Below are positions 24,340-35,529 of a stretch of 64,000 nucleotides of DNA, piece by piece. Source of the DNA: Siphonodentalium dalli (taxonomy: Eukaryota > Mollusca > Scaphopoda > Gadilida > Siphonodentaliidae); contig CP136068.1 in the NCBI GenBank assembly GCA_032622095.1, positions 135,291,989-135,355,988 on the forward strand. Reading direction: 5' to 3'. The notes beneath the pieces are model-generated. The model saw only the letters and a program-made list of their open reading frames with translations, was not told the DNA's origin and ran no database searches. Within the stretch, counting starts at the first letter, position 1. Each line of letters opens with the position of its first letter. Made by a program: the position numbers and the translations under genes.

Positions 24340-26620
24340 TGTCCATCGTCCATGTGTGTGTGGTACCGTCAACAATTTCCTTTGTTGACGGACAAAGGTC
24401 GTATCTTTGGTCTGATCTTTATGAAATTTGTCATGAATGTTGACATTGACATGTAGATGGGAACGAGTCATTTTAGAATCATTCGGCCAAAAAACATGGC
24501 CATCTTGGATTTTACTCTTTGCATCACTAAATCCTTTGACACATCCTACAGACCACACTCTGATCCGATCATCACCAAACTTCATATGGATCATCGGGGC
24601 GACCTCTAGATGGGAACGAGCCATTTTGGGGTCATTTGGCCAAAAAACATGGCCGCCATCAGCCATCTTGGATTTTACTCTTTGCATCACTAAATACTTT
24701 CGCGCGGGCTACAGGTCGTATCTTTGGTCGGATCTTTATGAAATTTGTCATGAATATTGACATTGACATGTGGATGGGAACGAGTCATTTTTGGGTCATT
24801 CGGCTAAAAAACATGGCCGCTGGTGGCCATCTTGGATTTCAAATTTGAATCCATTGGCCGGGCTACAGGCCGTACTGTTTGTCTGATCATCATAAAATTT
24901 GTAATGAATGTTGACATTTACATGTAGATGGGAACGAGTCATTTTAGGGTCATTCGGCCAAAAAACATGGCCGCTGGTGGCCATCTTGGATTTTACTCTT
25001 TGCATCACTAAATCCTTTGACACATCCTACAGACCGCATCTCTGATCCGATCATCACCAAACTTCATATGGATCATCGGGGTGACCTTTAGATGGGAACG
25101 AGTCATTTTGTGGTCATTTGGCCAAAAAACATGGCCGCCGTCAGCCATCTTAGATTTTACTCTTTGCATCACTAAATACTTTCACACACCCTACAGACCA
25201 CAACCCTGATCCGATCATCACCAAACTTCATATTCATCATTGGGGTGGCCTTTAGTTGGGCACGAAACATTTTGGGGTAATTCGGTCAAAAAACATGGCC
25301 GCTGGTGGCCATCTTGGATTTCAAAATTAAATCCATTGGCGCGGGCTACAGGCCGTACTGTTTGTCTGATCATCATAAAAAAATTTCTGAATGTTGACAT
25401 TTACATGTAGATGAGAACGAGTCATTTTAGGATCATTCGGCCAAAAAACATGGCCGCTGGTGGCCATCTTGGATTTTTCTCTTTGCATCACTAAATCCTT
25501 TGACACATCCTACAGACCACATCCCTGATCCGATCATCACCAAACTTCATATGGATCATCGGAGTGACCTCTAGATGGGAACGAGTCATTTTGGGGTCAT
25601 TTGGCCAAAAAACATGGCCACCATATTGGATTTTACTCTTTGCATTACTAAATACTTTGACACACCCTACATACCACATCTCTGATCTGATCATCACCAA
25701 ACTTCATATGGATCATCGAGGTGACCTCTTGATGGGAACGAGTCATATTGGGGTCATTCGGCAAAAAAATATGGCCACCAATGGCCATTTTGGATTTTGC
25801 TCTTTGTATGACTAAATATTTCTACAAAATCCATTAGCATGGGTTATAGACCGATCTGTTTGTTTGATCTTCATGAAATTTGTCATGGATGTTGACATTG
25901 ACATGTAGATGGGAACGAGTAATTTTGGGGTCATTGGGGCAAAAAAACATGGCCGCCAGTGGCCATTTTAGAATTTACTCTTTGCATCACTAAATCCTTT
26001 GGCACACCCTACAGACCACATCCCTGATCCGATCATTATGAAACTTGTCATGAATGTTGATATTGACATGTAGATTGGAACGAGTCATTTTGGGGGTCAT
26101 TTATTTATCTTCAGGGTAACCACCAGATGGGAGCCATCATTTTTCCCTGAAATTTGTTAGTAAACATGGCCGCCAGCACCCATCTGGGATTTCAAATTTG
26201 AATCCATTGTCACACTCTGCAATCCAAATTTTTTGGGAAATTATTTTTAAACTTTACAGGCATGTTTAGGATCACCTCTAGATGTGAGCTATAATTTTTT
26301 TTCCAAATTTCTTTGAAAAACATATCCGCTGGCAGCCATTTTGGATTTTACTCTTTGCATGACTAAATCCTTTGGCACATCCGTCATATGATCGTCACAA
26401 AACTTCATAGATATCTTCTGGGTGACCACTAGATGGGAGCCATCAAATTAATTGAAAAACATGGCTGGCAGCTGCCATCTTGGATTTTACTCATTTCATG
26501 ACTAAATCCTTCGGCACAACCTACATGCAACATCCCTCATCTGATCGCCACCAAACTTCCAGCAGTCATCTTGGATTTCACATGTGAATCTATCAGCACA
26601 CCCTACAGCTCACATTTATT
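24340..26620 (+). repeat. Tandem array of the dispersed ~165-bp repeat
   Basis: About a dozen units sharing GATGGGAACGAGTCATTTT, CCAAAAAACATGGCCGC, CCATCTTGGATTTTACTC and ACCAAACTTCATATGGATC. Two unit types alternate in the first half: one with TCATGAATGTTGACATT and ATTGGCGCGGGCTACAGG, the other with GATCATCGGGGTGACC. Units decay toward 26600. Relatives lie at 1730-2815, 15255-15820 (and its duplicate) and 35765-35870. Frames that recur in it are by-products of the repeat. Confidence 0.85.
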
Positions 26621-26774
26621 GGTGAAATGAAAATAATTTCATCTACACAATACAAGCCCTTTACTGAAACTTTTTTTACTTTTCTTCTTTATCATTCTAT
26701 TGACTACTCAGCATAACATCAACGCCTTCCCAAGTTGACACTTTCATTTTATCTGGCCTATGTTGAAGTAAGCG

Positions 26775-27684
26775 TTAAAGATACGGTAAACGTTGGTGGT
26801 GGGTATTTCTGTTAAAGTAGTCTCATCTGTTAAAAACGCCATAAACAGAAAGAATATTATATTATAGACAAATTTTGTTCTTATGCCAATCATAAATATT
26901 GCGTAAATTGCATGTTATTGTCATGTTAGTACTATGTGTTATGTAAACAAACAACATGTTATGTAAACAAACAGTATGTAAGGAGTATCCGAGTCAGTAT
27001 AGCGACTGCTAATCCACGCCTCTCTAGATTTCGGTGTTGAATGGGTCACTGTGAATCACTGTTCTAAAAGAATCACCACGGAGTTGAATGTTTTACTTGT
27101 TGCTCACTATTTACATGCTGTATATAAACAAATGTTCGGCTCACACAAAGTGTGTTTTGTGCATAATATTACAGTCATACTGTCATTATATATACTATTT
27201 GTTTATTCTTGAGGAAATTTTCATAACTTGGTAACTGATAGTTTTTAAATTATAACCTACTAGCTGATGTGCCAGACTTCATCTGGGCTATTTAGGATTT
27301 CTTTGTGATCGCCTCCGTCTGGGCAGAATATACATGTACAGCATCTGGACATGAAACATACCTATATGAGCGTATATGAGCAAGGTGAAGGTCAAGGACA
27401 TGGTCGCACATGAAATTTGACCTGCCCATATTGTTCCCGGGATCAAAGTAGGCCTACATAACAAATTTGAGTCAGATCGGTCGAGCACATGCCTATATGA
27501 GCGTATATGAGCGAGGTCAAGGTTAAGTACATGGTCGCGCATGAAATTGGACCCAACATATTGTTCCTGGGATCAAAGTAGGCCTACATACCAAATTTGA
27601 GTCTATAACACACTTACACACATACATACAGACAGAAGTTCCAGAATATATAATAGATAACGAAAGCCATCCGTGCCTTTAAAA
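26775..27684. mobile_element. Dispersed TIR-type element (family Y) with an inserted repeat
   Basis: The left part (TTAAAGATACGGTAAACG, CGCCATAAACAGAAAGAA) and the right terminus GCCATCCGTGCCTTTAA are shared with 46190-46535 and 55868-56446. Bases 27265-27640 hold a two-unit repeat (CCTATATGAGCGTATATGAG, ATCAAAGTAGGCCTACATA) ending in CATACATACAGACAGAAG, reminiscent of a retroposon 3' tail. Boundaries are approximate. Confidence 0.55.
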
Positions 27685-27725
27685 TATTCATGTGTCTCTA
27701 TTATATCCTTGACTTTTTAATACAG

Positions 27726-27854
27726 AGACCTTCAGGTGCCATTTGCTAACGCACGAGAAGCTGAGATCGCCTGTTCTACATTGTCAGTTGACGCTGAGCC
27801 AAAGCGCGGCAGTGTGAAGAAGCAGATTACTCTGGAAGGCAACATTCTCAAAGT
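27726..27854 (+). CDS. LAGE3: LAGE3 exon, penultimate
   Basis: The acceptor TTTTAATACAG precedes the exon and the donor GTATGT follows. The exon enters with the last base of a codon and leaves after two bases. It encodes the N-terminal strand and first helix of the Pcc1 domain. Confidence 0.85.
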
Positions 27855-29704
27855 GTATGTGATTCATATTATAGAATGAGTCGCCCGTCATTCAATATAC
27901 TGCATGTAGATTTCATCCAAGCCTGAGTTTAGTGTGTCTGTCGTTTTCAGAATGAGGTCCCCAGAGAGTGAATTTAGTGACGCTATCCCGCACAGCATCA
28001 CTAAATTCACCCTCTGGGGACATCATTCTACATTTAATTAGGCCTCATCTTCTCTGGAAAGTTTCTTTGTTATCAAATTTCTATAGAAACATCTTGAGAT
28101 AGATTCAAGTTCTTTTTTAGTTTAGTTTCTATATATCCCCAAATTGGCAGATGACACATTGCATAATCGAGGTTCCCAATGGGTTTACATCACAATATTC
28201 ACCATTTTGGAACTTCAATCTGAGTTTATGTCTCCCATAGAAGATGAGGCCATGCAGAATGAGGTCCCCAGAGGCTGAATACAGCCTAGTGTAATAAAAT
28301 GAATTGTTCCCCGATTAAGCCTGATTTTAGCTTGTCTGACATTTGCAGAATTAGGTCCCCAGAGGGTGGATTTAGTGACGCTATCCTGCACAGTGGGTTA
28401 GCATAACCAAATTCACCCTCTGGGAACCTGCTTCTGCTTTGGCCTCAACTGCTACGAGAAACCTTAGTTCAAATTGAAGTTCCCTGTTGAAGTTGGTGAT
28501 GTTCACCCATTAGTCACTTCAATTATGTAATATACAATACATGTAACACAATTTGCCGCATGCAAACAACAATTATACTAGTACCCACCTGTCTCCTCCT
28601 TATGATGAGACAAATTTGTTTAAATAAACATAATTTATGCATCATTATATCATAGTCATTGTCAAAGTACATGCTAAAATAGGCAAGGCTTGTTCTTATA
28701 TTAATTATGTACCATATAATACACCAGTTCTCAAATCTTGGTTACACAATTTTACTTTTGTTATAAACAAACAATGATTATGAAATTGCATAACATCCCG
28801 AAACCAGGCAAATAAGATAATCTGTATAAATATGTATGTAGATAATCAGCATAATTTAGGTCTAGCGATTCCCACAATTTTATGTTCCCAAATTTTATTA
28901 AGCTTTGGTAATCTTCTAGAGGTGCCACGATTATTGATTTTGATAATCGATAATTGGTCGTCAATAATCGATCATAATCGATTAATCGTACCTAATATCA
29001 TAATAGTGGAAGTATTCCGTAATATGGCCTATTGGCTGGGTGTTGGTTAAAAAACTTGGCTGATGTAATTTTTACGTTAATAATGTGCACCATAAACCAC
29101 TGGTAATGACTAATGAGCACAATGTATTCAATACCAGCACATTTCTCGGCGATGTCAAGGTTATAATAATTGTGATTTCATTAGAACAATGACGGAAATG
29201 GTAATCGATTATCGGCTTTATCAACGGTTCATCGATTATACGATTAATTGTGGCACCCCTAAAATCTTCACATTTATCTAAGTTAATGCCATATTAAATG
29301 TTTTAATACAAATTTGCTCCATCCTGCTATGCATTACTGAGTTTTTCATCAATATTTACTGTTATCATTTACTGAACTTGATTGAAACACAAGCTAGTTG
29401 CAACGATGTATTCAAGATTTCAGAGTCAGATACATGTACAGTAATGCCCAAAATAATCGACTCCTTAACTGAGAGCTTTCCGATGAATGGCATCAAGCCA
29501 TATTTCTGACTAAATCCTGAAAAGTTACCCATAATTCTGCTGTGGTTAAGGAATTGATTATTTACTGTATGTTGCATTTTTGTCTTTTCCAGAAACTTCA
29601 GTGCAACAGAAGCCCGACTGCTGAGAGTCGCAACTAACTCATTTCTGGATCATCTAGGTTTGGTCATTGAGACCATCGACAAATTTGGACCCCCAGCTGA
29701 ATGA
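27726..29704 (+). CDS. LAGE3: LAGE3/Pcc1 homologue, KEOPS (EKC) complex subunit, last two coding exons
   Basis: Joined exons 27726-27854 and 29593-29704 read DLQVPFANAREAEIACSTLS, DAEPKRGSVKK, GNILKVNFSATEARLLRVAT, LDHLGLVIETIDKFGPPAE and stop. This is the small Pcc1 fold of LAGE3: the exon-1 end resembles the VPFxxxxEAEIA strand of the family, and the FGPP end is its usual C-terminus. Pcc1 is the dimerising subunit of KEOPS, which makes the t6A37 modification of ANN-decoding tRNAs. The donor is AAAGT|GTATGT and the acceptor TTTTCCAG|AAAC; the codon GT|A is split, giving Val. About 79 residues are visible. The exon with the start codon lies upstream and was not identified. An ATTAAA at 29718 could be the polyadenylation signal. 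The intron carries several MITEs. Confidence 0.85.
27918..28518. repeat. 'GAGGTCCCCAGAGGG' hairpin elements in the LAGE3 intron
   Basis: One long copy (about 27918-28290, hairpin plus central GATGAGGCC segment plus partial hairpin) is followed by a second (28317-28518). Key words are GAATTTAGTGACGCTATCC and TTCACCCTCTGGG. Confidence 0.75.
28917..29261. mobile_element. 345-bp hAT-type MITE in the LAGE3 intron
   Basis: The termini are TAGAGGTGCCACGATTA on the left and the complement of TAGGGGTGCCACAATTA on the right. They are flanked by TAATCTTC (28909-28916) and AAATCTTC (29262-29269), 7 of 8 matching, the size expected for hAT. The interior is AT-rich with repeated TAATCGATTA words. No coding capacity. 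Confidence 0.75.
29439..29566. repeat. Partial TA-flanked hairpin MITE
   Basis: TA-CAGTAATGCCC at the left, then ACTCCTTAAC, then directly the complementary arm (GAGAGCTTTCCGATGAATGG to CTGCTGTGGTTAAGGA). Most of one arm is deleted. Confidence 0.7.
29593..29704 (+). CDS. LAGE3: LAGE3 exon, last coding
   Basis: The acceptor is TGTCTTTTCCAG and the TGA stop is at 29702-29704. The exon encodes the second helical half of Pcc1, ending FGPPAE. Confidence 0.87.
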
Positions 29705-30396
29705 ATTCTGGAGAGAAATTAAAATAATTCCTGCTGGTTGTAGATCTTTGACACATAAGAGAGAGAACATATCGCACAAGGCCGTTTTTGTTCCCCACGG
29801 TCTATAACTTTATAACCAGTAGTGTTAAAAAGAATCAGGACAATATCACTTCATTCTCCGATTTCATATACTGCCTCATCAGATTAACAGAAATAAGGTT
29901 TGCCGTGCTCAAAGAATAAGGTCAGATAGCGATCACAGGACAGCTAAAGATAAATTAATATCTTGGTGGTACAAATAATAGAGAATATTAATCCACGATT
30001 AATAACAATGACAATGATCACATGGCAGCTGAAGATAAATTAATTTCTTAGTAGTACAAATAGATAATATTAATCCATGATTAATAACGACAATGGTCAC
30101 ATGTCAGTTAAAGATAAATTAATATCTTAGTAATACAATTAATAGAGTATATTAATCCACTATTGAAGTTGAAAAAACACTGGATTCTTGCCTTGTGTGT
30201 TCTGTGATTTCAGTTGATAATAATAGAATTCCTCGTCTGGATGAGTTCTAATTAAGAGAATACAAGATAGGCTTTGTTTGTTTGAGCTGTTAAAAACACA
30301 GTATTCTTTTGTGGTTGAGTTCTGTTGTAAGAGTATACATTGGTTGAAACTTAACTTTTAAGTTTATTGAAGAATTTTGACCTTGATATTCTCAGA
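29705..30396. other. LAGE3-POLR3F intergenic region
   Basis: Three imperfect direct repeats of about 65 bp (GATAAATTAAT(A/T)TCTTGGTGG and AATATTAATCCACGATTAAT types) lie at 29945-30165. This interval should hold the LAGE3 3' untranslated region and the POLR3F promoter and 5' leader. No TATA box or start site can be assigned with confidence. Confidence 0.5.
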
Positions 30397-31347
30397 ATGG
30401 CTCAAGTTGAGATTAAACAGGAGCCTATGGATACGGATGATTCCGCTGAGGCAGTGGACTTTGAGTCGAAAATTCTTGTATTGTGCCACGAAAATCTGGA
30501 TGGAATTTCGGATGTAACAATACAGACCGAGCTTCCGAACTGCAATGTCCAACAGCGGCTGACTGCGATAAACCGGCTTCTGTCTACAGGGAAGATTGAT
30601 CTGCTAAAAAAGGGGGCGGACCTTATTTATAAGGTAAGGGACAAGGAAACCGTCGCTGCTATCAAAGGGTCAGATCAGGAAGAGAAGCTTGTGTACCAGA
30701 TAATTAAGGAGGCGGAGAATAAAGGAATATGGATTCGCGATATACGATTCAAATCTAATCTACTACTGACTCAGGTCAACAAGATTTTGAAGAACCTCGA
30801 GAGTAAGAAATTGATCAAATCGGTGAAATCTGTTGCCGCAGCTCGTAAGAAGGTTTACATGTTGTATAACCTCGAACCTGATCGGACAGTGACGGGAGGC
30901 GCATGGTATAGCGATCAGGATTTTGAGTCGGAGTTTGTAGAAGTTCTCAATCAGCAGTGCTTCAAGTTTCTCGAGCAGAAAACTGACATCGCGAAGGAAA
31001 CATGTTCTGATCCGATAACCAGACGGAATGCATCGTATACGTCTTCGAGCGACGTGTGGAAGTACATTTCCGAGTTAGGAATCAGTAAAGTTGATTTGTC
31101 TGTTGAAGATATTGAGACGATTTTACAGACGTTGGTTTTTGATGGAAAAGCTGAAGACACGGTCATTGCTGCCGCATCTGAGAAGAAAGGACAGAAGAGA
31201 ATGTACCGATCAATTCCGTCGATCATCCCATCAACAGGCTTAATGAGGATGCCGTGTGGGGCGTGTCCAGTGTTTGATCAGTGCTGCGAAGGAGGAGCAG
31301 TTTCCCCAGAAACTTGTGTTTATATGAAAGAATGGCTTGAACTCTGA
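30397..31347 (+). CDS. POLR3F: RNA polymerase III subunit RPC6 (RPC34), complete in one exon
   Basis: 316 codons, the same length as the human protein. RPC6 belongs to the Pol III-specific RPC3/RPC6/RPC7 heterotrimer, which opens the promoter and contacts TFIIIB in the nucleus to transcribe tRNA and 5S genes. The N-terminal winged helices are at about residues 15-160, including GSDQEEKLVYQIIKEAENKG, DIRFKSNLLLTQVNKILKNL and KKVYMLYNLEPDR. The strongly conserved TGGAWYSDQDFESEFVEVLN and WKYISELGISKVDLSVEDIE follow. The C-terminus carries the 4Fe-4S cysteines Cys287, Cys290, Cys296 (or Cys297) and Cys307 and ends EWLEL. The start at 30397 is chosen because MAQVEIKQE aligns with the family start; the open frame runs 10 codons further upstream without an ATG. 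IKQE at residues 6-9 fits a sumoylation consensus (inference). No intron interrupts the coding region. Confidence 0.96.
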   Translation: MAQVEIKQEPMDTDDSAEAVDFESKILVLCHENLDGISDVTIQTELPNCNVQQRLTAINRLLSTGKIDLLKKGADLIYKVRDKETVAAIKGSDQEEKLVYQIIKEAENKGIWIRDIRFKSNLLLTQVNKILKNLESKKLIKSVKSVAAARKKVYMLYNLEPDRTVTGGAWYSDQDFESEFVEVLNQQCFKFLEQKTDIAKETCSDPITRRNASYTSSSDVWKYISELGISKVDLSVEDIETILQTLVFDGKAEDTVIAAASEKKGQKRMYRSIPSIIPSTGLMRMPCGACPVFDQCCEGGAVSPETCVYMKEWLEL

Positions 31348-32041
31348 TATTGACTATCATTTCACATTCCATCAAGCTTCACCATTTTCACACTGTCGAC
31401 ATGTGAACAAAGTCTACCCAATCCGCAGTCTCTTTGAAAAGCAGACGAAAATCCTATATCGGATGTACGTCTCTAGAATTCTCTATTAAAATTAGGTTTT
31501 GTATATTGAAGGGATTCCCTCCATTTCATTGGAGAGTGGTGCAGACTAAACGCAATTTCATTGGTTTATGGCATAGCAGATCATGTCAGAGATCAGAGGT
31601 CAATGTCGTATTGACAATTTTCCCATGCATTGTCAAACGCAACTATTGTTGGAAAAATGAATACAGACGATACATTCATAAATAATTTTACTCATCGCAA
31701 TATACATGTAGGAGACATCATCTTCGAGTTTTTTTTATCAGTCAACGATATTCATGAGTTGTGTTTGTAACTATTTCAAAATACTACGATTCTCACAAAC
31801 ATTTACTGCGCCAGGAATGCACTCAATATTTGGAAACGGTTTATTATGTCGTGTTGGGAATGCTGCGTCGTCGTCGTAGAAATGAAATATTATGGACAAT
31901 TCTAGAGGATTTTCGTCGGCTTTTCAAAGAGACTGCCCAACCCGGTGCCTCTGTTTATATTGAGTGGGATCTCTATGCCAAATTGTATGAATTTTGTTTT
32001 ATTTTGGAATTTATTATCATATCACTACAAGTGATGGAATG
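31348..32041 (+). other. POLR3F 3' untranslated region (inferred)
   Basis: Non-coding as far as I can tell. The first AATAAA after the POLR3F stop is at 32042-32047. A 93-codon frame at 31761-32042 has no recognisable family. Confidence 0.5.
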
Positions 32042-32047
32042 AATAAA
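32042..32047 (+). terminator. Candidate POLR3F polyadenylation signal
   Basis: AATAAA, 695 bases after the stop codon, directly before the 40-bp minisatellite. Position is the only support. Confidence 0.4.
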
Positions 32048-32050
32048 TAT

Positions 32051-32328
32051 GTCAAACTAAACTCGTTTACTCTTTGATAACAGGCTGATCGCCAAACTAA
32101 ACTCGTTTACTCTTTGATAACAGGCTGATCGCCAAACTAAACTCGTTTACTCTTTGATAACAGGCTGATCGCCAAACTAAACTCATTTACTCTTTGATAA
32201 CAGGCTGATCGCCAAACTAAACTCGTTTACTCTTTGATAACAGGCTGATCGCCAAACTAAACTCATTTACTCTTTGATAACAGGCTGATCGCCAAACTAA
32301 ACTCGTTTACTCTGATAACAGGCTGATC
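32051..32328 (+). repeat. 40-bp minisatellite, seven units
   Basis: Units start GCCAAACTAAACTC(G/A)TTTAC and end GATAACAGGCTGATC. Six full 40-bp units are followed by one of 38 bp that lacks two bases of the T-rich part. Units are nearly identical, which implies recent expansion. Confidence 0.95.
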
Positions 32329-32351
32329 GCCAACAGGTAGTTACTTGATTC

Positions 32352-33110
32352 GAATTGAGCCTTGAATTAATGAGGTCCCCTGAAGGTGAATTTAGAGACG
32401 CCACCCCTGCACAGCCTAGCATCAACAAGTTCACCCTCTGGGGACCTCATTCTGCTTAGGCCTCATCTTTTGGAAATTATCTATAGTCTCCAATTAACAT
32501 TGTTTTTAGTTATTTTCCCTTCTGTTCAGTTTCTATATCCCTCAATTTGCAGAAGATGAAATGGGTGAACATCAACAACTTCAACCGGGGAATTTTAATC
32601 TGATCCTAGATCTCCCAAAGCAATAATAAAAAATTGTTTTGTTTGTTTTAGAGATTGTATTTTTTTATTGTAGTGTCATCATGTAGATTAAATTGATCAT
32701 ATTTCAGATACTTGGTTTTATAATCCCTCTGGTTAGTTCGGAAAAATGCTAAACAATGTACGAATATATCTAGTGCAAGCCTTGAAATAGTGTGTCTGTC
32801 ATTTGCAGAATGAGGTTCACAGAGGGTGAATTTTGAGACGATATCCCACACGGAGAACTAGCATCACCAAATTCACCCTCTGGGAACCTCATTCTGCTTA
32901 GGACTCAACTGCTATGGGAGACCTAGGATCAGGTTGAAGTTCCATATTTGAAGTTGGTGATGTCACCTCTATTATGCATTTTATGTCAAAATGTTGATTT
33001 GAGACTATAGATACTTTCCAAAAGTTGAGAGCTAGCATCACCAAATTCTGGGGACCTCATTCTGCTTAGGTCTCATATTTTGGAAAGTATCTTTTGTCTC
33101 AAGTTAACAT
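32352..33110. repeat. Two 'GAGGTCCCCAGAGGG' hairpin elements
   Basis: Copies at about 32352-32620 and 32777-33110 show the paired GAGGTCCCC/TCTGGGGACCTCATTCTG arms and the shared body words CTATATCCCTCAATTTGCAG and CTAGGATCAGGTTGAAG. Confidence 0.75.
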
Positions 33111-33516
33111 AACATCCTCACCATTATCTGAAGAGGTAGATTTTTACGGCTAATTTTTAATTCTATCACTGTAAAATGGATGAGCGCTAAAACAAAGCAT
33201 TATAAGTTATATCCGCCAAAATCCGGGGTAACTGAAAATTTGAAATCTGAATTTTTGGATTCCATTCGGGTCCACACAGGTTTATTGAAGTACATGTAAG
33301 TTTATGAATCTGTTGACAACTTATTCTGATCAGTTTAAACATCATGAATTCATGATTACTGTTTGGAGGGGGATAACTCTGTAGATTTGTCACCATGGTT
33401 TGGCAAGCTCATGATAGAGCTACCTTGTACTGGGGAGTGTGGTGCAAGAGGCTCAATCTCCCACTGACATGAAATATCCTACAGGATGTGCCACTATTGC
33501 CAGACCAGGGAACCTA
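33111..33516. other. Unrecognised non-coding stretch
   Basis: Nothing identifiable. Confidence 0.4.
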
Positions 33517-33643
33517 TAGTAATGTCTTAAATAATTACCGAGAGCTCTCCGATGAATGGCTGCAAGCCATATTTCCGACTAAATCTGAAAAATTTCCTAT
33601 AATCCTGCTGTGGTTAAAGTGTTATATACTTCAGGCATTACTG
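33517..33643. repeat. Partial TA-flanked hairpin MITE
   Basis: TA at the left, AGAGCTCTCCGATGAATGGC in the middle and GGCATTACTG-TA at the right. Only one full arm is retained. Confidence 0.65.
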
Positions 33644-33818
33644 TATGTCATAATTTGCTCGAAAATGGCAGCAAGATGTCTCGCACCAAATATAGTATTC
33701 ATTGTTTTCTTTGTCTATATAAGTAACTCAACCAAAAAATATATAAATATTACTGTTGAAAGTGTTAAAGTGACTTTGGTAATATTTTGAGGCATGAAAT
33801 TTGAAAGCCAAAATCTCA

Positions 33819-33976
33819 TTAACCCTTCCTGAAAGTTTGCGAAAACCCTTATCTCTTATATATGCATTGACCTAACAATATTTACCTTGACCGTGTATGG
33901 GAGACTCGCATATATTAAAGAATGCACTGGCACATGATATTCAATGCTGCACCAGCTCCCCTCATGAAAGGGTTAA
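33819..33976. mobile_element. Short TTAA-flanked hairpin element
   Basis: A 158-bp element: TTAACCCTT left, AAGGGTTAA right, with a degenerate TATATGCGAG palindrome inside. Its ATATTCAATGCTGCACC segment is the empty-site counterpart of the insertion at 39129-39518. Confidence 0.7.
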
Positions 33977-34463
33977 AAGCAAATCTTATTCAATGTCAGG
34001 TTGTAGAAGTATCCACGGTGAGTCAGGATAGCTCATAGTCAATAACTTGCCAATATCTTTAGAAAATATAGAAAAAACGAATGTTGAAATTGCCAGGTGC
34101 CATTTTTGAGTGAATTATGATGTAGTTTCACGGCCCCGATTGCTGCTTCGTGTGCATCCCTGTCAGAAAATAAAATTTTTGGATATACAAATCATGAAAC
34201 AAGTTCTTGTAAAAGTTAACTTTATTTCTCAAAAAATAGTTGAAAATTGACATGGCATAATTTGAAATATATCACAAAAATATCATTATACAAATATACA
34301 ATAAAACATAATTCTGTTACGACTGTGTGATATGTTGCAAAGAATATACGTAAAATCAGATATTTTTTGATTTTACGTTTTCCCTGTTATATTCACATGT
34401 AAGTTGTATACATATGTCGGTGCCCTCCAAACTTGTTCACATGATTGCTATTTTACTGACAAA

Positions 34464-34740
34464 AATTAACCCTTTATTTGCTAAATGGATTCTTCCACCA
34501 AGTTATAAAAGTATATATTGCCTTATTGGAATGGTCCATCATTCATTTGGAGGGTTGTCTTTTAGGGAGCCTCGCATTTATAAGAGAATACATTGGCCTA
34601 ACAATATTTATCTTGACCTTGTAAGCCAGTGCATTTTCTTATATATGAGAGGCTCCCTATGGGAGACATGCATAATTGAGAGAATGCAATGGCAAGGATC
34701 TTTAATGCTGCACCAGCGCAGCTCCCATTATGAAAGGGAC
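34464..34740. repeat. TATATGCGAG hairpin element, diverged
   Basis: Starts TTAACCCTTTATTTGC. It holds two degenerate palindromes with TCCCTATGGGAG-type centres and ends GCTGCACCAGCGCAGCTCCC, as in 1395-1445 (complement). Confidence 0.6.
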
Positions 34741-34745
34741 GGACA

Positions 34746-35529
34746 TGATTTGTTTTAACATCCGAACGATGTATACAAAACTTGGAAGGAGATATATCAA
34801 AATACTCCTTTGCGGATTATATCTGACCGAACTTGGTATAGTGTTGAAAAACACCTGTGGATTCCTATTCATTTATTTGTAGTATATTCATATAACAAGG
34901 TCAACAACCATTCTAACGTTGCTGATTTTATAGCTGAACAATCCTACATATAAACAAATGGGAATCGGGTAACTTCATTTTAGGGGTTCAACAAAGACTA
35001 CAAGAGCATCGCTAGGGCTTGGCAAAATACGCCTGTGGTATCGCCAACAAAGGGCCATAACTCTGGTGAAAATTGCTGAGCGAACTCAAATTCAAACTTG
35101 ACCTATTTTGAGCTAGTAAACCCACATACCATAATCTTCATCCCATTTAGTTGAGTCTATCTAAAGTTATCATCCAGAAATAAAAAACAAACAGACTGAA
35201 AGACCAATAACATAAGATAATTGTTTTTTTAAATTGGTGTATAAAAACCAAGTAACTACCCATCAGTTCAGTGAGTATCAAGCTATCAACGGTTAAAGAC
35301 AAATTTGAATAATGATCACTATTATGTGCCTTTTAGCTAATTAATTTCAATTTAGATAATTTTTCTGAAGAAAACAATCTTTATGCCCAAATTAGCTCTC
35401 CAACTTCAAATTGCCTATCTCTGAGGTAAACATGTGCTCAGCAAAAGTGTTTTATACCAACAAACTTAGTTTTTTTTACAGGGAATTTTTTGTCAATACT
35501 ACCAGTAAGTCTTCAATTATTATGAACTC
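34746..35529. other. Mostly unrecognised; pearl-core fragment
   Basis: Bases 35040-35125 (AAAGGGCCATAACTCTGG, AAATTCAAACTTGACCT) match the tandem core of the pearl-like elements. No gene. Confidence 0.45.

Noticed and set aside
31761-32042. 93-codon frame downstream of POLR3F with an Arg-rich run
   Set aside because: The Arg run comes from a CGTCGTCGT trinucleotide repeat; more likely 3' untranslated sequence.
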